Shown: one piece after another, positions 1-15,854 of the stretch
Layout: each line of letters opens with the position of its first letter
Numbering within the stretch: the stretch's first letter is position 1
Source of the DNA: Viscum album
Taxonomy: Eukaryota > Streptophyta > Magnoliopsida > Santalales > Viscaceae
Direction: 5' to 3'
Assembly (NCBI GenBank): GCA_963277665.1
Contig: OY728143.1
Span: forward strand, 537,698,394-537,762,393
DNA: 64,000 nt
Made by a program: the position numbers and the translations under genes
Notes under the pieces: model-generated
Seen by the model: the letters and a program-made list of their open reading frames with translations, nothing else
What the model was told of the DNA's origin: nothing
The model's database searches: none

Positions 1-54
1 CAACAGATATGGCATTTTTAGATACTTTAATAGTTTCGTGAGGTAGAATATTGG

Positions 55-345
55 TTGTCTATGTCACCACTATTTAGTGTAGTGTATATTTTGTTTCATG
101 TATTTGAGTTGAAAAAGTATAATCCTGATCCTAACCATGTGATTTTATGGGACCACATTGACCTTGATCTAGATTCTTCATTAGAGCATATACTAATAAA
201 GATTGTGGATAGGAAGGAGAAATACATTCATTCTTAAAACATAGGAATATTACGAGTTTTGTGGATATATATTCAGATTTTGGAAGAAACCTTGTGATGA
301 GAGAAGGAAATGGTTCTGTAATATCTTGAACACTTTCAACATAAT
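55..345 (+). pseudogene. Ty3/Gypsy integrase C-terminal end (element A1)
   Basis: Integrase joins retrotransposon cDNA to the host chromosome; this is the last part of its C-terminal domain. An open stretch at 55-237 reads FHVFELKKYNPDPNHVI and later KIVDRKEKY, which match the Gypsy pattern of an FHVS-L-KKY core, a PDP-HVI turn and an I-DRKE segment. In another frame, 250-300 reads RVLW and then LEET, as in the KVLW...EEATWE motif that ends chromovirus integrases. Stop codons and a frameshift after 237 break the frame. The rest of the polyprotein lies left of the window. A purine-rich GGTGGGGAG at 382-390 may be the old polypurine tract. The family assignment is strong; the sublineage (Tekay/Del-like chromovirus) is an inference. 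Confidence 0.85.
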
Positions 346-415
346 AATGGCCTTCTACTTTCTACATATAGAAAATGTAATGGTGGGGAGAATTTTTCCC
401 AACTAGTTTTTGGTA

Positions 416-2700
416 TGTAGTAATTTCATTAAGATTTTTAGGTATGTAATGTGTTTGTGTGAAGTTTTGGTGTGTCTATAATACTTTTATAATATTTTGT
501 GGGAATTTGTAATGGTTTACAGCATGAGAATGGTTAGTAGAAACCGTGAAAATCATATAAAAAACTGTGAAATTTGTGATTGGGAAATCTATGTAGGCAC
601 AGAGTTAGTCCATACAATACTGGAATGTTTGAGTAACTATGAAAAGTAGAATAGAGAAAGAACAAGGTCAGTGCTTGGTTTTTCGACCATGAAGGAAAAC
701 TACGTAGGTGGTGTTTAGAGGCACTAGATTATAATATTTTAGAACATAATTCTCTTGAACATACTACTAATAGTGCACATTTAAAATTAAAAAGTCCAAT
801 GAAAACATAACATATACATTTTCAAGACTAGGACAATTTATTTTTACTTATTCAACAATAACATAGATATTCTTCCACCCACTTGTAGTGGATAGTCTCC
901 TCTTAGATTAGGAATTTGTCTATTTGTAAGATAGAGTGCATTAAAGCCAATTCCCTTGGAATGTATTCGTTTAAGTGGTTTTTATTAGATATACTTCTCT
1001 TCCTTACCATTGATTCATAGATCTAGTCATTTGGGGATAGATTTATGATATTGTATGAAAATCATTATTAGATTTGGTTATTTTGATGTTAGGGAAAGAG
1101 ATATAAGGAGGGTTTTTGGATATTCAACATGGTTTTGTTGATGATTTAGTGTCATTATTTGTTTTCACCATAATTACTGAGGTTAGATTCTTTACTATAG
1201 AATCTTATTATTAGAATGTGATGGCATAGTTGGAAATTTATTTATTTCATAAAATTTGATTTGAAATTTTTGTGAAAATCATGTCAGAATCCTGATTCAG
1301 TGATGGCTTAGGGATTTGAGGAAACTGTTTATTGTGTAAAGAGTGTTGTTTATGGGATTTAAAATAATGATTTAATAATGTGAATTTTCATGATTAATAG
1401 AAAAATGTTTGTCGAAAGGTTATGAATTTTTTTTTTTGAAATAGATTAAAATGGGTGGTTTTGAATGGTATTGGATTACACGGGATTGTGTGACTTTATG
1501 CATTATATGTGACCCTTAATATACATAATGTACCATTGAGGTATATATGGATTTTACTATAGATAAGAGAAATGTGGGTTTGCCTAAAAATGAGATGATC
1601 CCCATTGTGATTGTTTAGTGGATACCAGAGACACCGTTCATGAATATAGAACTACCATTGAACCGTTTAAGTGTGTGTTTGTTTTAACACGTATTAGTTA
1701 TTACAAAAAGTATAGTGAAATTATTTAATGATTTATTGAATTATTTTTCTTTGATACTGTTTTAGAATGGAGATAGGGTCATACATTGATATCCATTTTT
1801 AATTTTCATTATATAGTGTTTATATAAATTGTTTATATCAATGTGGTAACATGTTATATCCTACTTTCCTGAGTAGGGATGTCATTTTTCGAAACCCTAA
1901 TTAGTGTCTTTTCCCACTCCTACTTAGGAACATTCTTCCTTTATTTTATATTATTTATCAGGAGACAACTAAAATAATTTTATCACTTTTATTTATGGAC
2001 GTATCATGATACTTTGGGATGTTTTATGAAGTTGGGACATGGTGCTGGTTGGGAGCTATGGAGTTATGACTTTGGTGTATTTTTATTTTTTTTTGTATTT
2101 TTCTTCCACATTATAGCAATTGATGGGTTTTATTTCAAATATATACTATTATATAGTTCTTTATCTTTAGTATACATTGAGATATTCTATTTTTTAGCAA
2201 TGAATATTTAGTTGTTTTGATTAAGGTATCATTGGTTGTGGTTATTTTATTTTCAAAGGGAAAATCTTCCACCAATTGTATTGAATCACTTGAAATTTAT
2301 TTTCAGCCATTGGAACCATAGGGATGTCACTTAATGATATGTATCTATTCATCCTAAAATCATTATATTGAGGATGGTAGAGTTTTTACCTGAAGTGAGG
2401 CCTCCAGATTGAGGAAACATCCATGAATCACTAAAAAAACAACTAAAACCACTAAAATAGAGAGGAGAATACATGATTCGGTTGGAAGAATATTACCATT
2501 TTCACATAAATACAAAACAATTAGATACGATGGATTTTCACCAAAAATATTTAGGGGAATGATTTGTAAATCGTACCAATTAAATACCCAATGGGTTTCT
2601 ACTGGAATCAAGAAGTGTTTGGATCAACTGACTAAATCTACTATCTATATAGAGGAACCTTGAAGGCTAACAGGGCCATATTACTAACCTCTAATGGTAG
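416..2700 (+). mobile_element. probable degraded 3' LTR and flank of element A1
   Basis: This follows the integrase end and a possible polypurine tract, so a 3' LTR is expected here. TGTAG at 416 is a possible LTR start, resembling the TGTAGTGACC start of element C. Within it, 1880-1960 contains CGAAACCCTAATT followed by a C/T-rich stretch, a composition often seen in the R-U5 part of plant LTRs. I found no second copy in the window and no clear end. Open frames at 2014-2211 (plus) and 2363-2611 (minus) match nothing I recognise and are probably chance. Confidence 0.35.
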
Positions 2701-5700
2701 GTTGGTCGCCACTACCCCAACCACAAAACCATTATTTAGTTATATATAACTACATTTGAACACATTCCTACACCATTTTTCATCTGAAACACCTTTTTGA
2801 GGGGAATACACATTCAAAGTACCCATCCAAACCCATGTTCATAAATTTATGCATCAATCGAAAGGATGTAAAAATTTCAGTTAGAAATTAAAACATGTAT
2901 ATACACTTTTGGTATTGTATATTATCCTAGAAAAAACATCAAGACACTATAATTTTTTTATAAACATGCCTGAAGTGTTGGTAGTTTATAGGTTTCAACA
3001 TAAAACAGTTCTTAATCTATGAAATATTCACCACTTCAAAATAATTCCCCGAATTTTTTTGGTGAGAATTGAATCATGTTAAATTATCTAACATCAGTTT
3101 AATAATAAAATATGAGTCATTCTAGAACATCCCCAATAGATTAATCATACTATACGATCTAAATATTTACTAAAAAATATCCAACCAATGTTGCTTTCTA
3201 CCATGAATTATCTTTATCATATAGTGATATTATTATCCATAGAATTACAATTTCCATATATAAATATAAATAAAAAAAATTAATAATAATCACATAATTA
3301 TTGAATAAAAGTATATTTGGACTATTATTCCTATAAATATTTGTAATGTATTGAATATTATGCACTACAGCTCCGTAGATAGTTACAATTAAAAAATATC
3401 ACTAAATCTAATTAATCATTTATTGAAATGTGAAAATTTATTATAGTGTGACATCAACATCTGTAGTTTGAAAATATAATATGTATTATTGAATCATTTT
3501 TTGAGGAAATAGTATAATGCATGATAGAAAATAGATTTTGTCCAATATTTAGAAAAAACACATCGTATAAATTGTATGTGTCTAAATGGAATTATTTAAT
3601 ATAACATATAATGTCTCAACACTAATATGAATTTAAATATGATTTAGGATATTTCATTATAACCATGATATTATTCAATCATTAAAAGGATATAGTCGTT
3701 AGATTTTGAGCTCCCAACCAATATTCTTAGTGATTTACATGCATTCGGAAATCCTTGTAGACATTGAAAAACATTTACATCAATTTTTAATATTTAGAGA
3801 AATTTAATTTCCTACATTTAATGATTAATTTATTTGAAAGATTCATTACTCCTTCACGCCCCATAGTGGTCTTGCAATACATCCAAAACCAACTAATCAT
3901 AAGGAGTTCTCTATAATATCCAATAGATAACCCACAATCCCTACTTGAACTATGACCAATTGATCCAATATATAGTTCTACCTCACAACAATAGATTTTT
4001 ATCTATAATATTTAGGACCTATGAAATTCTTGTGTCCTCTATTTGGTTGCGAACATGTTTTAAAAATATATTAGGACCAGTACCAATGCTGAATGGATAC
4101 AGAAGTGCCACTTGGGTTAGGATAAACATCTTATTATATAAAAGGTTCAATATTTATATCCATATTTCTTCAAATCTGTATATGAGAATATATTTATCAT
4201 AATAATATTTGATATGATTTAATAAAATAGGAATATCCTATTTCCCAACAGAAACTAATAATGATTAGTATAAAATAATGTAATTATTTATTTAAAAACA
4301 TTATATATGTTAAGAATATTGGCATGAAATTTTATCGCTTCATGGGAATTCAAGATATGATATAATCATTTTATAACCATTTTCATTGATTTTTAATAAC
4401 ATTTTAGTTTACTCATGTTTTGAAGCACACCACATGAGGAAAAATATGATTTGACATAATGAGTTATGAGAATGATCTAGAATTCCAGGTAATTTAAAGA
4501 TAAACAAATAATATTGGTTATTTGTAAGTTATATAATCTAATGAATATTGTATTTAATATATCACCACCCAAGAGATTTAATTGGAATAAAATATATTTG
4601 ATCATTAGAAATGTAATTTTGCCGAAGGATAATGTGTCATTCAAGGACTATTTGATTCAAATTTTAAATTGAAAATATAATTGTATATAAGGGTTAATAG
4701 TTTCTATAGTGCTGATGTTACTGTGTCATAGTAATATCAAGGTGGAGGATTAGAGGTAATAGACAGACATGATATCATAGTGTATATTATTTCAGATAAC
4801 AAATAAGGAATGGTTTTCTCATAAATAAAAATTTTATGATTGAGAGTACATAATCACCATATTATTTTTAACAAATTAGAAAAAAATCTACAATATAATA
4901 TAAATGAATATATTATTGAAATAGGGGTCATAAATTATTGATGTAAAATATGTATTTTTTGGTTAAAATGTGGTATTATTCTATTATAATTATTTTATAG
5001 AGTACCCCAAATAACCAGTTAGGTTCTTAGAGGTTGTTGACGGAATTGAATTACTTTATGGTTGATTGTTTTGGTGATAGGGATGAATCAATGATTATTG
5101 GTAATAAATTTCATTAACATTTTACCTATTGTACTATGAGAAGAAATATCATTATTATTTATCTGAAATGTTTATATAAATTCTTATCTACAATATCGTT
5201 TCATTCTACATTATATTTTTAGGAATATTTTACAATGACCATTAATGATTTCATTAAACGAGGTCCCTCGATATGTCTTTTCAAATTTGAAATTAAATTT
5301 TTTAAAATATATTTTTCTACTCAATACACGTTTACATAAAACAACAATGAATTTTTTTTATTTATGAATTTTTTATTTGTTTTAATCTAAAAACAAAAGT
5401 GATTATTTTTCACAATGATTTCAATTACACTTATGTCGGAAAAAATAAAATATTCAGATCTAATGATATGTAACCATTTGTCAAAATTTAGGTGATTCTT
5501 AAAAGTATACATTGCTTTTAAAGTGATTTTGCAACAATACAACTTCAATCATGGGAATATTGGTGTTTTTTATGAGGGATCCATTATTAAGGGACAACAT
5601 TCGATTAAGAGTAAATTTTGATACACATTAGAGTTGTGATATATATACTTCATGTGTTATCTTGATTTTTTGGTGTTTAGGATTACATGTTGATAATGAA

Positions 5701-7709
5701 TTATGGAATTGAATTGATACATGACTGTAGAAAGGATATCGATTCATTGGTAAATTATTGTGTGGCCTTCGTGTGTATATTTTGATTAAGAAATAAACAT
5801 TTTCATGAAAAATGATATCTATCACTATAAAAGTGATGTTTTAAACCACATATAAAATTCTGAATTTGTAAATAGAGAATAAATGCAAACGTTGTTCATA
5901 TAAATTTTGATAAATTTTTATAATAAATTTCTTTTGTTATTGGTATTGGAGATGGATATAGTAGAACATGTTGGAAGTGAAATTGAATTTGGTATCTAAG
6001 GCATATCTGTGAGGTTTCATGTTATATATGTTCAATAATTTTAAATAGATAGATATCATTATTTTCATAATTTATTTTAATAAATTGAGTGGAAAATAAT
6101 GTTATATTTTTTCCATTATTGTATGGGTAATTCCTTATGGATGGTTGATTAGGATGTTTTGATTTTAAAAGATACTTTATTAAAATATGTTAATGAATAG
6201 TATAAAAATCATTTTATTTTACTTTTATTTATTCTGTAATATATAATATTTTAATTATTTGGTATTGTTAATAATATTTTTTAAAATAATTTTGGATTCA
6301 TGATATATATATATAATAAATCATAAATCGTGCTATAATAAATCTTAATATCGTGTTTTTATTTCGTAGTTGTTTAATAAATTTATATTTTATAAGAAAT
6401 AATTTTGAAACATTGACTACAAATTACTTCAATTGATTTTATCCATTTTCGGATGAATATTTAACAATAGGGGTACATTGTGTAATTTTTTTTATTTCCT
6501 ATAAAAATTATACATTGATATAATAATTTTTAGGGTTTTAGTTTCACATTAGATATTGTATAATCGTTTCAATTAATGGTTTTTATTTATTATAATTTTT
6601 TTTATTATCAATTGTAAATAATTTTTTTTGAAAATTATAAGAATAATAGGTTGTTATATATGTGTGATATACCTTCAATGTTAATAAAAAATATAAATAA
6701 AATATTCATTGTAATCTATATGGGGTATTAATATTTCAATTATTTTTGAAATAAAATAATTTGGTGACTTTATATGAATTCATCTTTGATGGTTAGTGGG
6801 ACTCAAAAAAGCTATATGCCTCTTTTTTTGTGACAAGGGGTCATCAAAATATATAATCCAAAAAATAATGTTCTAAACCATGTTTTATAAATTTATTTAT
6901 ATTATTAATGTCATTATAGTTAAAACACATATCTATTGAAATAATGCATTAATGGGTCATTTTAATAGACTATTATGCATAGTTTGGATAACATATCATA
7001 TGAATAAATGTGAAATAACACATTTATTTACATTAGATAAAATATATAATTGAATGATTTTTAATATTAAGAATATTTGAAAAAATAAAATAGTGATAGG
7101 TACGTTAATCATTCTAGAAGAAATGGAATTGAATAACATAAAATATAATGAATTTTGGGATTTATTATTATTAATGTTATAAAAATAAAATAATTACCCA
7201 CGATCTATGTACTAATTTTTTTAATGAAATATTTATAAATTTCCTTTGATTACTTTCATATTGTTATCACCATGATAGAGTTAGTTTTGAGATATATTGA
7301 AGTCATATTCATTATATTTTATAAAGAAATACCGAAATATTTTGTATTCTTTTCCTAATGATATAGAGTAATTTTAGTAAAATTGGTATGTTTTGAAATT
7401 ATATATGTTGTTCATACACTATTTATATGAAAAAAATAAAAATCACGATGCATGTGATCATTACATTCAGAATTTACATGCAATATATAGATTTATAATA
7501 TTGAAGGATTTATGTTTTCATGCTAAAATAAGTAGATGATTTTTAAACCATTAAATTAGATCATAATAATTTACCAACTCTTTACGAGTGTTTTATTTTT
7601 TAGTTTCTATAACCTATATCATAGGTAAAATATCATCACATCATGAATTTTTAATGTGACATATTAGACAGATAGTACAATTTAAATTTAATTAAAATTC
7701 TACAATTAG

Positions 7710-7739
7710 ATATATATATATATATACGTATATATATAT
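7710..7739. repeat. AT microsatellite
   Basis: An alternating TA tract interrupted once by a central ACGT. The tract is close to self-complementary, so it could form a hairpin. It lies in gene-free A+T-rich DNA. Confidence 0.9.
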
Positions 7740-10700
7740 CACTCTTTTTTTGTTTCTCAGTCATACGATATCACATATTTCACCTCTTAGATAATGTATC
7801 ATCAACTGGTATAAATATTATTCAATTGAGGATTACTAGATAGACTCAATTTAATGAGACAAAAATGTAGAATCTTATTTTTACTATAGTGGAAAAAAAT
7901 AAATTACACTGAGAACTATAAAAATAAATATTACTGAATATGATAATACATAGGGTCATGAAATATTTTTTTGAAAAATGATTCAATATATAACTAGTAT
8001 AACATGAAGTGACGATCTAAAAGGATTTTTTTAAAACTAATATGGGTTATTTGAAGGCGTTCCATCCAAACAAATTGATGGTTTCACCAATATCAATAAG
8101 GGATCACCAAATATTAATTAATTCATAGTGACGTGGCCAATTAAGTGGATATTTTGATGAATATAGTAATAAGACCTGTACATAATTACAATATACTTTT
8201 CATTGATTTAGTGTATTATAATTGTGTTATAGTGTATATCAGTTTTCAGAAAAATGTAATTATGGTTTGTGTGGTTACAAAAAAAACATGTTTGAATATC
8301 AGAACCTTCATAAAAAGAGAATTCATTAAATAATGTCATAATAATTAAATAATCCAGGGATAAGTTAATATTTATATTAGTTAATAATTTATCTAAATAA
8401 TAATGAATAATCAATGTAAATTATTTTATGGTAGAAAAAAATTCATTTAATTTCATCCAGGGTAGTATGGGGTTGATGTTTTAGAAATGGTTATTATAAA
8501 ACAAAATCAGATACAATAGAGAGTTTATGTTGAAAAAATTGATAAATGATATTCACAATGTGGAATTTGGCATTGAAAAATAAACATATTTTGTGGTTCC
8601 AATGGATGGTTTTTATATAAAATGTAGAAGTTAAATAATATATCTATCAGAATGGAAACATACCTAAATTAAATTAATATATTTTTTATTTTTTGAAAGA
8701 AATAGTGTGTATGAATTGAAGGTAATGAAATGGAAATTATCAAAATGATGGATTCATTTTTTTCACTATTGGATATAGAGTAATACTTCGGTATAATGAT
8801 ACATAAAAGAGGGAAAAAATCAGAAGATCACTTTAATAATTAATGAATCCCTTAACTAAAATTACAAACATTAATATGTTATTACAAGGTTTTCTAATTT
8901 GTTTCAACAAAAATATGATATACTTGAAAATAATTGAGAAAAATTCATCATCATTCAAAAATTTAATGAACCATCTATATTAAAAAATAAACTTTATGTA
9001 TGAGTTGAAGAGTATTAATTATGGATTGAACAAAATGTTGTCATTGGGTACAATATGGAATATAATTTAAATTAATAACTAATAATATTTTGATCCCCAA
9101 AGATGAAAATGTTTATCTTTGATAAAAATTATAAGATTTGATGAAGAAAAGTTATATTCAGAAAAGAATTAGTGATAACGGAAAAAATTTAACTATAATT
9201 TTAGACATGAATGTAAGGGGATATCATTAAGACACTGACATAAATATTTTGAAGGGAATAATATATTTTGTAAAAATAATAAAATATTCCATCATTTGTA
9301 ATTATTGAGTAAAATTAAATCTAATCAGATTAAATATGGAATTATTGAAGAAATTAAAAGAAAAATCATTGATTAAAAATAAATTTCCTTTTCATAATAG
9401 TCACATAATGTATGATACTGAGTAGGGAATAATTTTTCAACATGATTTGGTACCCATCAGCTAGGAATAAAATCTGAATATATATTTTCTGAAATAAGGG
9501 AGATATTATTTTTGATGATATTTTTTCTGGTGATTAAATGTTAAAAAAATGATTATAAGTCATGGTATGAAAGGGGAACAGTAATGATCAATGAATTATC
9601 CTAATGAATGAAGAATCAAACTATCATAATATATCCATATTAGAAATTTTTTTATCATGAATAAATAATAGGACTTCTTTTGTACTAATGACAGATGAAA
9701 AAAGTGTAGACCCACTTTTTGACCAACTAAACATATTAATTCATTGACTTGATAACTGATAAAGACATGAAAATGATGGATTAAATTATAATTTTTCTGA
9801 AAAATATATTCAAAACATTCATAAAAAATAGTCAAAATTCCTATAATATTATATGTATTGTTTTTATACAAAACATATAACATATTTTGGATAGAATGGT
9901 TTAATTATATAATAACTGATCAACATATATAAAAATAAATTATAAAGAATTAGTAGTTGTATATAAGATGAATAATATTGATATTAAATTTGAAGACAAA
10001 AATTTTCTAAGCTTTTTAATTATATTACATCCTCCAAAATTGAGATACGAAGTAACATTTATTAAAATGATACATTATATAAATTAAAATATTCACACAT
10101 TATTATAGCATAGAGTGAGATACAATGGAAATCTCGGTTATTTTGGGTCAAAATAATAATTTTTTTAATAATGTAAAATAAGTGAATTTATTTCAAAAAT
10201 CTGATATTAAAAAAATAAAATAAAAATAATGGAATACTGTTCAAGGATTAATATATAGATCGATATTAATTTTCAGAAAAAATATATAAAAATGATCTTT
10301 ATTACATACAATAATGTTATATATTTTTATTTACTATAACCTAAATATGAATTGATCCTAAAATGTAGAGCTATCATATTTTTGAAATATGTTTCATCAC
10401 ATTAAACAAAAATCTACTAAATATGAATACTATTTTATCATTTTTTGGAAGAATATAGATTGATATATGATATAATGCTCATGAAAAAAAATTAATTTGA
10501 AGTAGAATGCATCAAATGATAGTAGGGGTTAGCTAAAAATGAATCTAGGAAGATGATAAATATGATATATCTATACATTTTCATGTATCTCACCCCTATT
10601 GATGTTGAAAATTAAATAGTGAAACATAGAATCATGTTTTATGGATTATCAAAATGAACTCAAACAAATTATAATGATTTCAAATTAATGAGTCTCCTGA

Positions 10701-12381
10701 TAAATAATATTTGTAAACAAAACCCATTTAGGGTTTTATATAAAGGTACTAATTAAGTGATATAGTTAATATAGTGATGTATAAATAAACATATATTTAG
10801 ATGGATTGGAATTTATAAAGAACCCAGATTTTATCAAATTGTTATTGTTTGAGGAATGTTTATAATCTAATTATCCCCATATATTTTATAATTTTCTTAA
10901 ATATGGTTGGTTAATGATTTATTAGGGGAATATTTATTGAAATTATATTACAATTTAATTCATTTTTCTATGCAAGATGACTCTAGGTACATGATAACAT
11001 ATACTAGGTAATATTTGGGTGATATAGTATATAATGAATCAATTTCTAGGATACCATGTGGCCAGTTACCCATAACCGGTAAGCTAACTCCATCAATGAA
11101 CATAATTTTTTGAAAGAGGGTACCAAGTTGGTTCCCTCTTTTCTAATATTATATAATAATAATTTCACTTCAATGATATGAAATATAAATAATTGGGATT
11201 TTTTCTCACATCCTCTACCATTAGAAATTACTTCAATCATGATTGTTATCTATCCATTCCATTTTCCTCAAATTATAGATCTCTCATGGTTGTTTCATGT
11301 TTTGGGTTTCCGTAATCCCAATGGATGGCCAATGGTAATATCTTATGCTCTCTTTTATATATTTGTCTTTTATGTTTAAATTTCAAATTTTCTTTCTTTT
11401 ACATCCTTATATATTTTTTAAATATTTTTTACTAGTTTCATATAATTTATCAAGATATTGAATATTATTCAGGTTGTATTAAATTATGGTTATTTTTCCA
11501 GAAAATTAAAATACTTTACCTTTATTTCATTTTCCATTTAAAAAATTAGACCACTTCACAAGTATGGATACTCTGTATTTACTATAGTAGATTCCAATTA
11601 TAATATTTCAGTTTGGTTAGGATATTTAGAGCTATGAGGGAATAACTAATTTTTACACTTTGGTTTTATGGATATCAAATGAACTTCTCTTGAAAAATGG
11701 TATATAGAACAGAATAAATGAAAACAATTAGAGGCTCCCCAATGTTTCACTATAATATTATTAATATTGTTTATTTTAATTTATTCTATATGTACTTTAA
11801 GATGGTATGTTATTTTAATGGGGTAATTTAAGTATATTTTATGTGGAAGTAGTGACTTCCCCTTTAGTATTTGAATATTTGAAATGTTTAGGGGTGATTA
11901 TTTATCACAAAATACTTATTGAAACTAGTTTTTTATGCCCCATTTTTGGTTATTAATTATGGTCATGTGTGTAGGAACAAATCTAGATTTAATATAAAAT
12001 ACATTGTATGATATTCCAACCATTAAATTATTTATTAATATTTTGATATTAAATGTTTTTTCCTAATTCCTTGTGAATATAGTTTTTTATGAGATACTAT
12101 TTCTTATATTCATTTCGATGATATAATAGTTTCCAAATTCTCATTTTATTATAACACTTTCTGTATGAAGATATAAAAAAAATTATCATGAATTTAACGA
12201 GAATGAAATTGTAGTGTTAATGGGGAATAATTCTCATCTAATAGTGATTAGCATTTTTATTGGATTTAATAATGATATTGAAATACATCTAAGGAAGGGG
12301 AATCATTTATTTAATTAAAATAATGAAACTAGTATGTCACTCTCAATATGAAATGATCTATCCTATTACTATGGATTATAT

Positions 12382-12400
12382 TCCATAATAATATTATGGA
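12382..12400. repeat. 19-bp perfect inverted repeat
   Basis: TCCATAATA and TATTATGGA are exact reverse complements separated by one A. No gene or element boundary lies nearby. In DNA this rich in A+T, such a palindrome can arise by chance. Confidence 0.8.
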
Positions 12401-15400
12401 TAAGGATAGGGATTTAATATACACATTTAATTATCTGATTGATACATAATTCAACTTTGTAAATTTTTTCATTGGTATTCTATATTTGAATGACCACAGA
12501 TTCTATTCCAATGATTGTAAATTTCTAATATAGAATTATTGAATTTGTTTTGATGAAATAATTCAATATTAAGCTATCTAATCTCACTATGACATGTTAT
12601 TAAGAAACATTTTTTGTGTATTGGTTATTAAATTTGATATAATTTAATTTCCAATTAATATGAATTGAGTCATGTTTCCATGTTGATTAATATCTTATAT
12701 GTTTAGAGGCACCTCGATACTTTCTGAATGAAGTACGGTCACACTATGGATATTTTGTAGTACTGATAAATATGAAATATTTTTTGGATTACATGATTAT
12801 ATTTATGTTCAATTACATTTCACATTGCATATACAATAAAACATGACTTGTTGTTAGACCCAATTAGTGGTGGATTATAATGTTGTACTATGACACTTCA
12901 TGAGAACCATGTTATATGAGATGACTTTGTAGTTCATGATACATATGGGGGAATGTCATATTCTGTTATGGAATTAGTTAGATCATAGTTTCATCTAGTA
13001 TATGTAGAATGAAATATAGATTCATACAAATTTTGGAAATTTTTTTTTTCATTTGATTACCCATTGGGTATCTATTATGTGATATACCCATGGGTGAAAG
13101 CATTCATATATGTTTAAATATTTACTATAGTAGCTACTAATTTCTTCTTTGCATGGTTAATGTTATTAATGTCTATATAATTTACGAGTGATATAACATT
13201 TTAGTAATACATTATTTATTCAATTTCAATTATCACATTGACTCTATTATGATTTATAACTATCTATATCTACTTGGGTATAATCGAATCATATTAAAAA
13301 TAGACATTCTATATTTTTAGATAATTTATATTGAAAGATGATACATTTTTTAGGTATGTGATAAATATTTCTATCATAGTTTATGTTATATGGGTATGGG
13401 AACTTAATAGGTTCATTCAAGGAATTTGTATTCATTTTTTAATATTACTTTTAAATGGTAGAATTTAGATTAGATGATTTTTAATAAGATTTATACCAAA
13501 TACTTGTGGTTAACAACCACACATATTATGAATATGTAGTATAACAGTGATTTAAAGGATATTCATAGAATAAACATTTACTATAAATTTACAATATTCC
13601 AATATTATTTATTACAACATTTTTATAATATTATTTATTTTTTAACCTTAGCTAAGTTGGAAATATGTTTTTATATCATGCATAATATTTAAAGTATTCA
13701 TCTCTAAAAAAATGTGTTTCTCTAATGTATTTCCTCTATAATTATTTTAAGGATTTCTATATTTTTATAATGAATCTTATAGAAACAATTCCAAAATATT
13801 TTGATTATGAAATTCGATTCATGTCTATTTTACACTATTTTTATATTGGTATATTAATAAAATCAATATTTTATTATACCCTTAGTATTGAGTGGGAATT
13901 TCGGTAAAAAAGATAATCCATTTTTTATTGATCTTTCAGCTTGTTGGTGAATATAGTATATTGTGGTAACAAACATTTTACTATATACCATATTTATTAT
14001 AGCCATTTTTTTGTGATTCTATGATTATAATTTAGAAATAAATTAAAATTCTATAATGAATGAAACTTTTTGAGAACCATGAGAGAAGGAAAAAATATGC
14101 TCTATCTTTTATAAGGAATATAGATGATTTTCATCAATACTGCCTCATTATTTTCAGATATGTGAGATTGTACATGTTTTTTGTGCATATGATACTTGGA
14201 GCTCTAATAAGAAATCCATTATTCTATAATATTACTATGGAGGAAAATTTGTAGCATATTGTACTATTTTTTATAATGGGATTACCGAATTATAATGAGA
14301 TAATGATAGAGTTAATTAAAGTGATCTTAGAATATCTTGAGGTACACATTCATAGATGGGTGATTTTTCATTATATATTCTTTGGGTACTCAAAAGAATC
14401 TGGTGGGATGTATTAATATATGATAATTAATATTTACATATGTTATATAAGGAAATATATTGTCACATACTTTAGAAATTAGTCCATATGGTCTTTATAT
14501 AAAAAAGAGTTATGATGGATTTTCATATGACTCATCATACTATGTTGGTGATAGATTATGTTTTAATTTTTTTTCAATTTTGTTCAAATTTTTCATTTAC
14601 ATTTTTGTGAGGAAATCTCTACAGTTCATTTATTAGAAGAAAGAGGGGAGAATAAATTTAGTACAAGTTAATATGTTTTGGATTACATAATATCCAAATT
14701 CATTGAAATATGCCATCATTTTTACGAGGGAATAGGCATTAGAATAATATTTTAGGATTTTGAGAAGTTATAATTGGATTTCAACAAGATCTTATAGATA
14801 CATAAAGAATAATTTTGGTGATTCGTGTTGGAGTGTTGTCTATTTGGAAAGTGTGAGACATGAATCAAAATATTCTCACAATCGGAGGTATTTACTATTA
14901 TGATACAAGTATGTTATACCAGGGAAGATGAAAACACATTTCCATTGAATTATATGATTGTGTAGTTGATATAGGTTGATAGAGAATCAAAATCAATTTA
15001 AATTTAAATTGTATCTAGTTTGTGTATGTGTTGATTACCCTACTATAGATTTATTAGTGGGATAATGCCATGAATTTTAGAGTGTAGTGGGTGTTCCTTA
15101 ATTTTCTACTGGTAAAATGGTGAAATGTTTTATCATGGTCAGTATAGGTATCATATTATGTTATTCAGTTGTATAAAATATAAAATTGGATAAAGGTTCT
15201 TCCAACATTGTGGAATTTATTTGGAACTCACTTACCATGTTGAGGTGCCTTCACCTATTCAAGGAAATATGTTAGTGGTGTAATCAATTTTATTTGACTA
15301 TATTGTTTTGGGAGTATCAAAATTATTTACCTCATATTAAAAAAGTAGTGATATAGGGATGAACATCATGTTTGGAAATGATATGAATCCTATTAGTTCA

Positions 15401-15840
15401 CCCATTTAAGGTTCATCAATAGATATCAGAAAATATTCTAAATAGTTAATAATTATCATTACCTATAAATATCTATGGGATATATTATTGTAAGTGTTTA
15501 TATTTTTCTATTTGATTCAAGGAATCAACTAGTTTTCCAAATAATGAATTCAAATCCACTATATTTGAATATATATATGATTCACATCCAAATTATGATG
15601 TATTTATATCATGGACCGTGATATTTATTTATACATAGGTCATTCATGACATGAAAATCATCAACATTTTTTATTTTAATCCTTATTTTAAAATGTTATT
15701 TTAAATGATGAGTAGATTCAGTACATAGAAATTCATATTAATGGTGTCTAGTTCATACATGCTACTATAATGAACATGTTGTGGTTTAAACCCTGTATAA
15801 TGGCCATTTTTTTGATATCTCATAAATTAGTTCAATATAA

Positions 15841-15854
15841 TATATATATATATA
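15841..15854. repeat. AT microsatellite
   Basis: Seven TA dinucleotides inside A+T-rich, gene-free sequence. Confidence 0.85.

Noticed and set aside
9596..9883. 95-codon minus-strand frame
   Set aside because: Low-complexity I/Y/F/N content in extremely A+T-rich DNA. No conserved motif.
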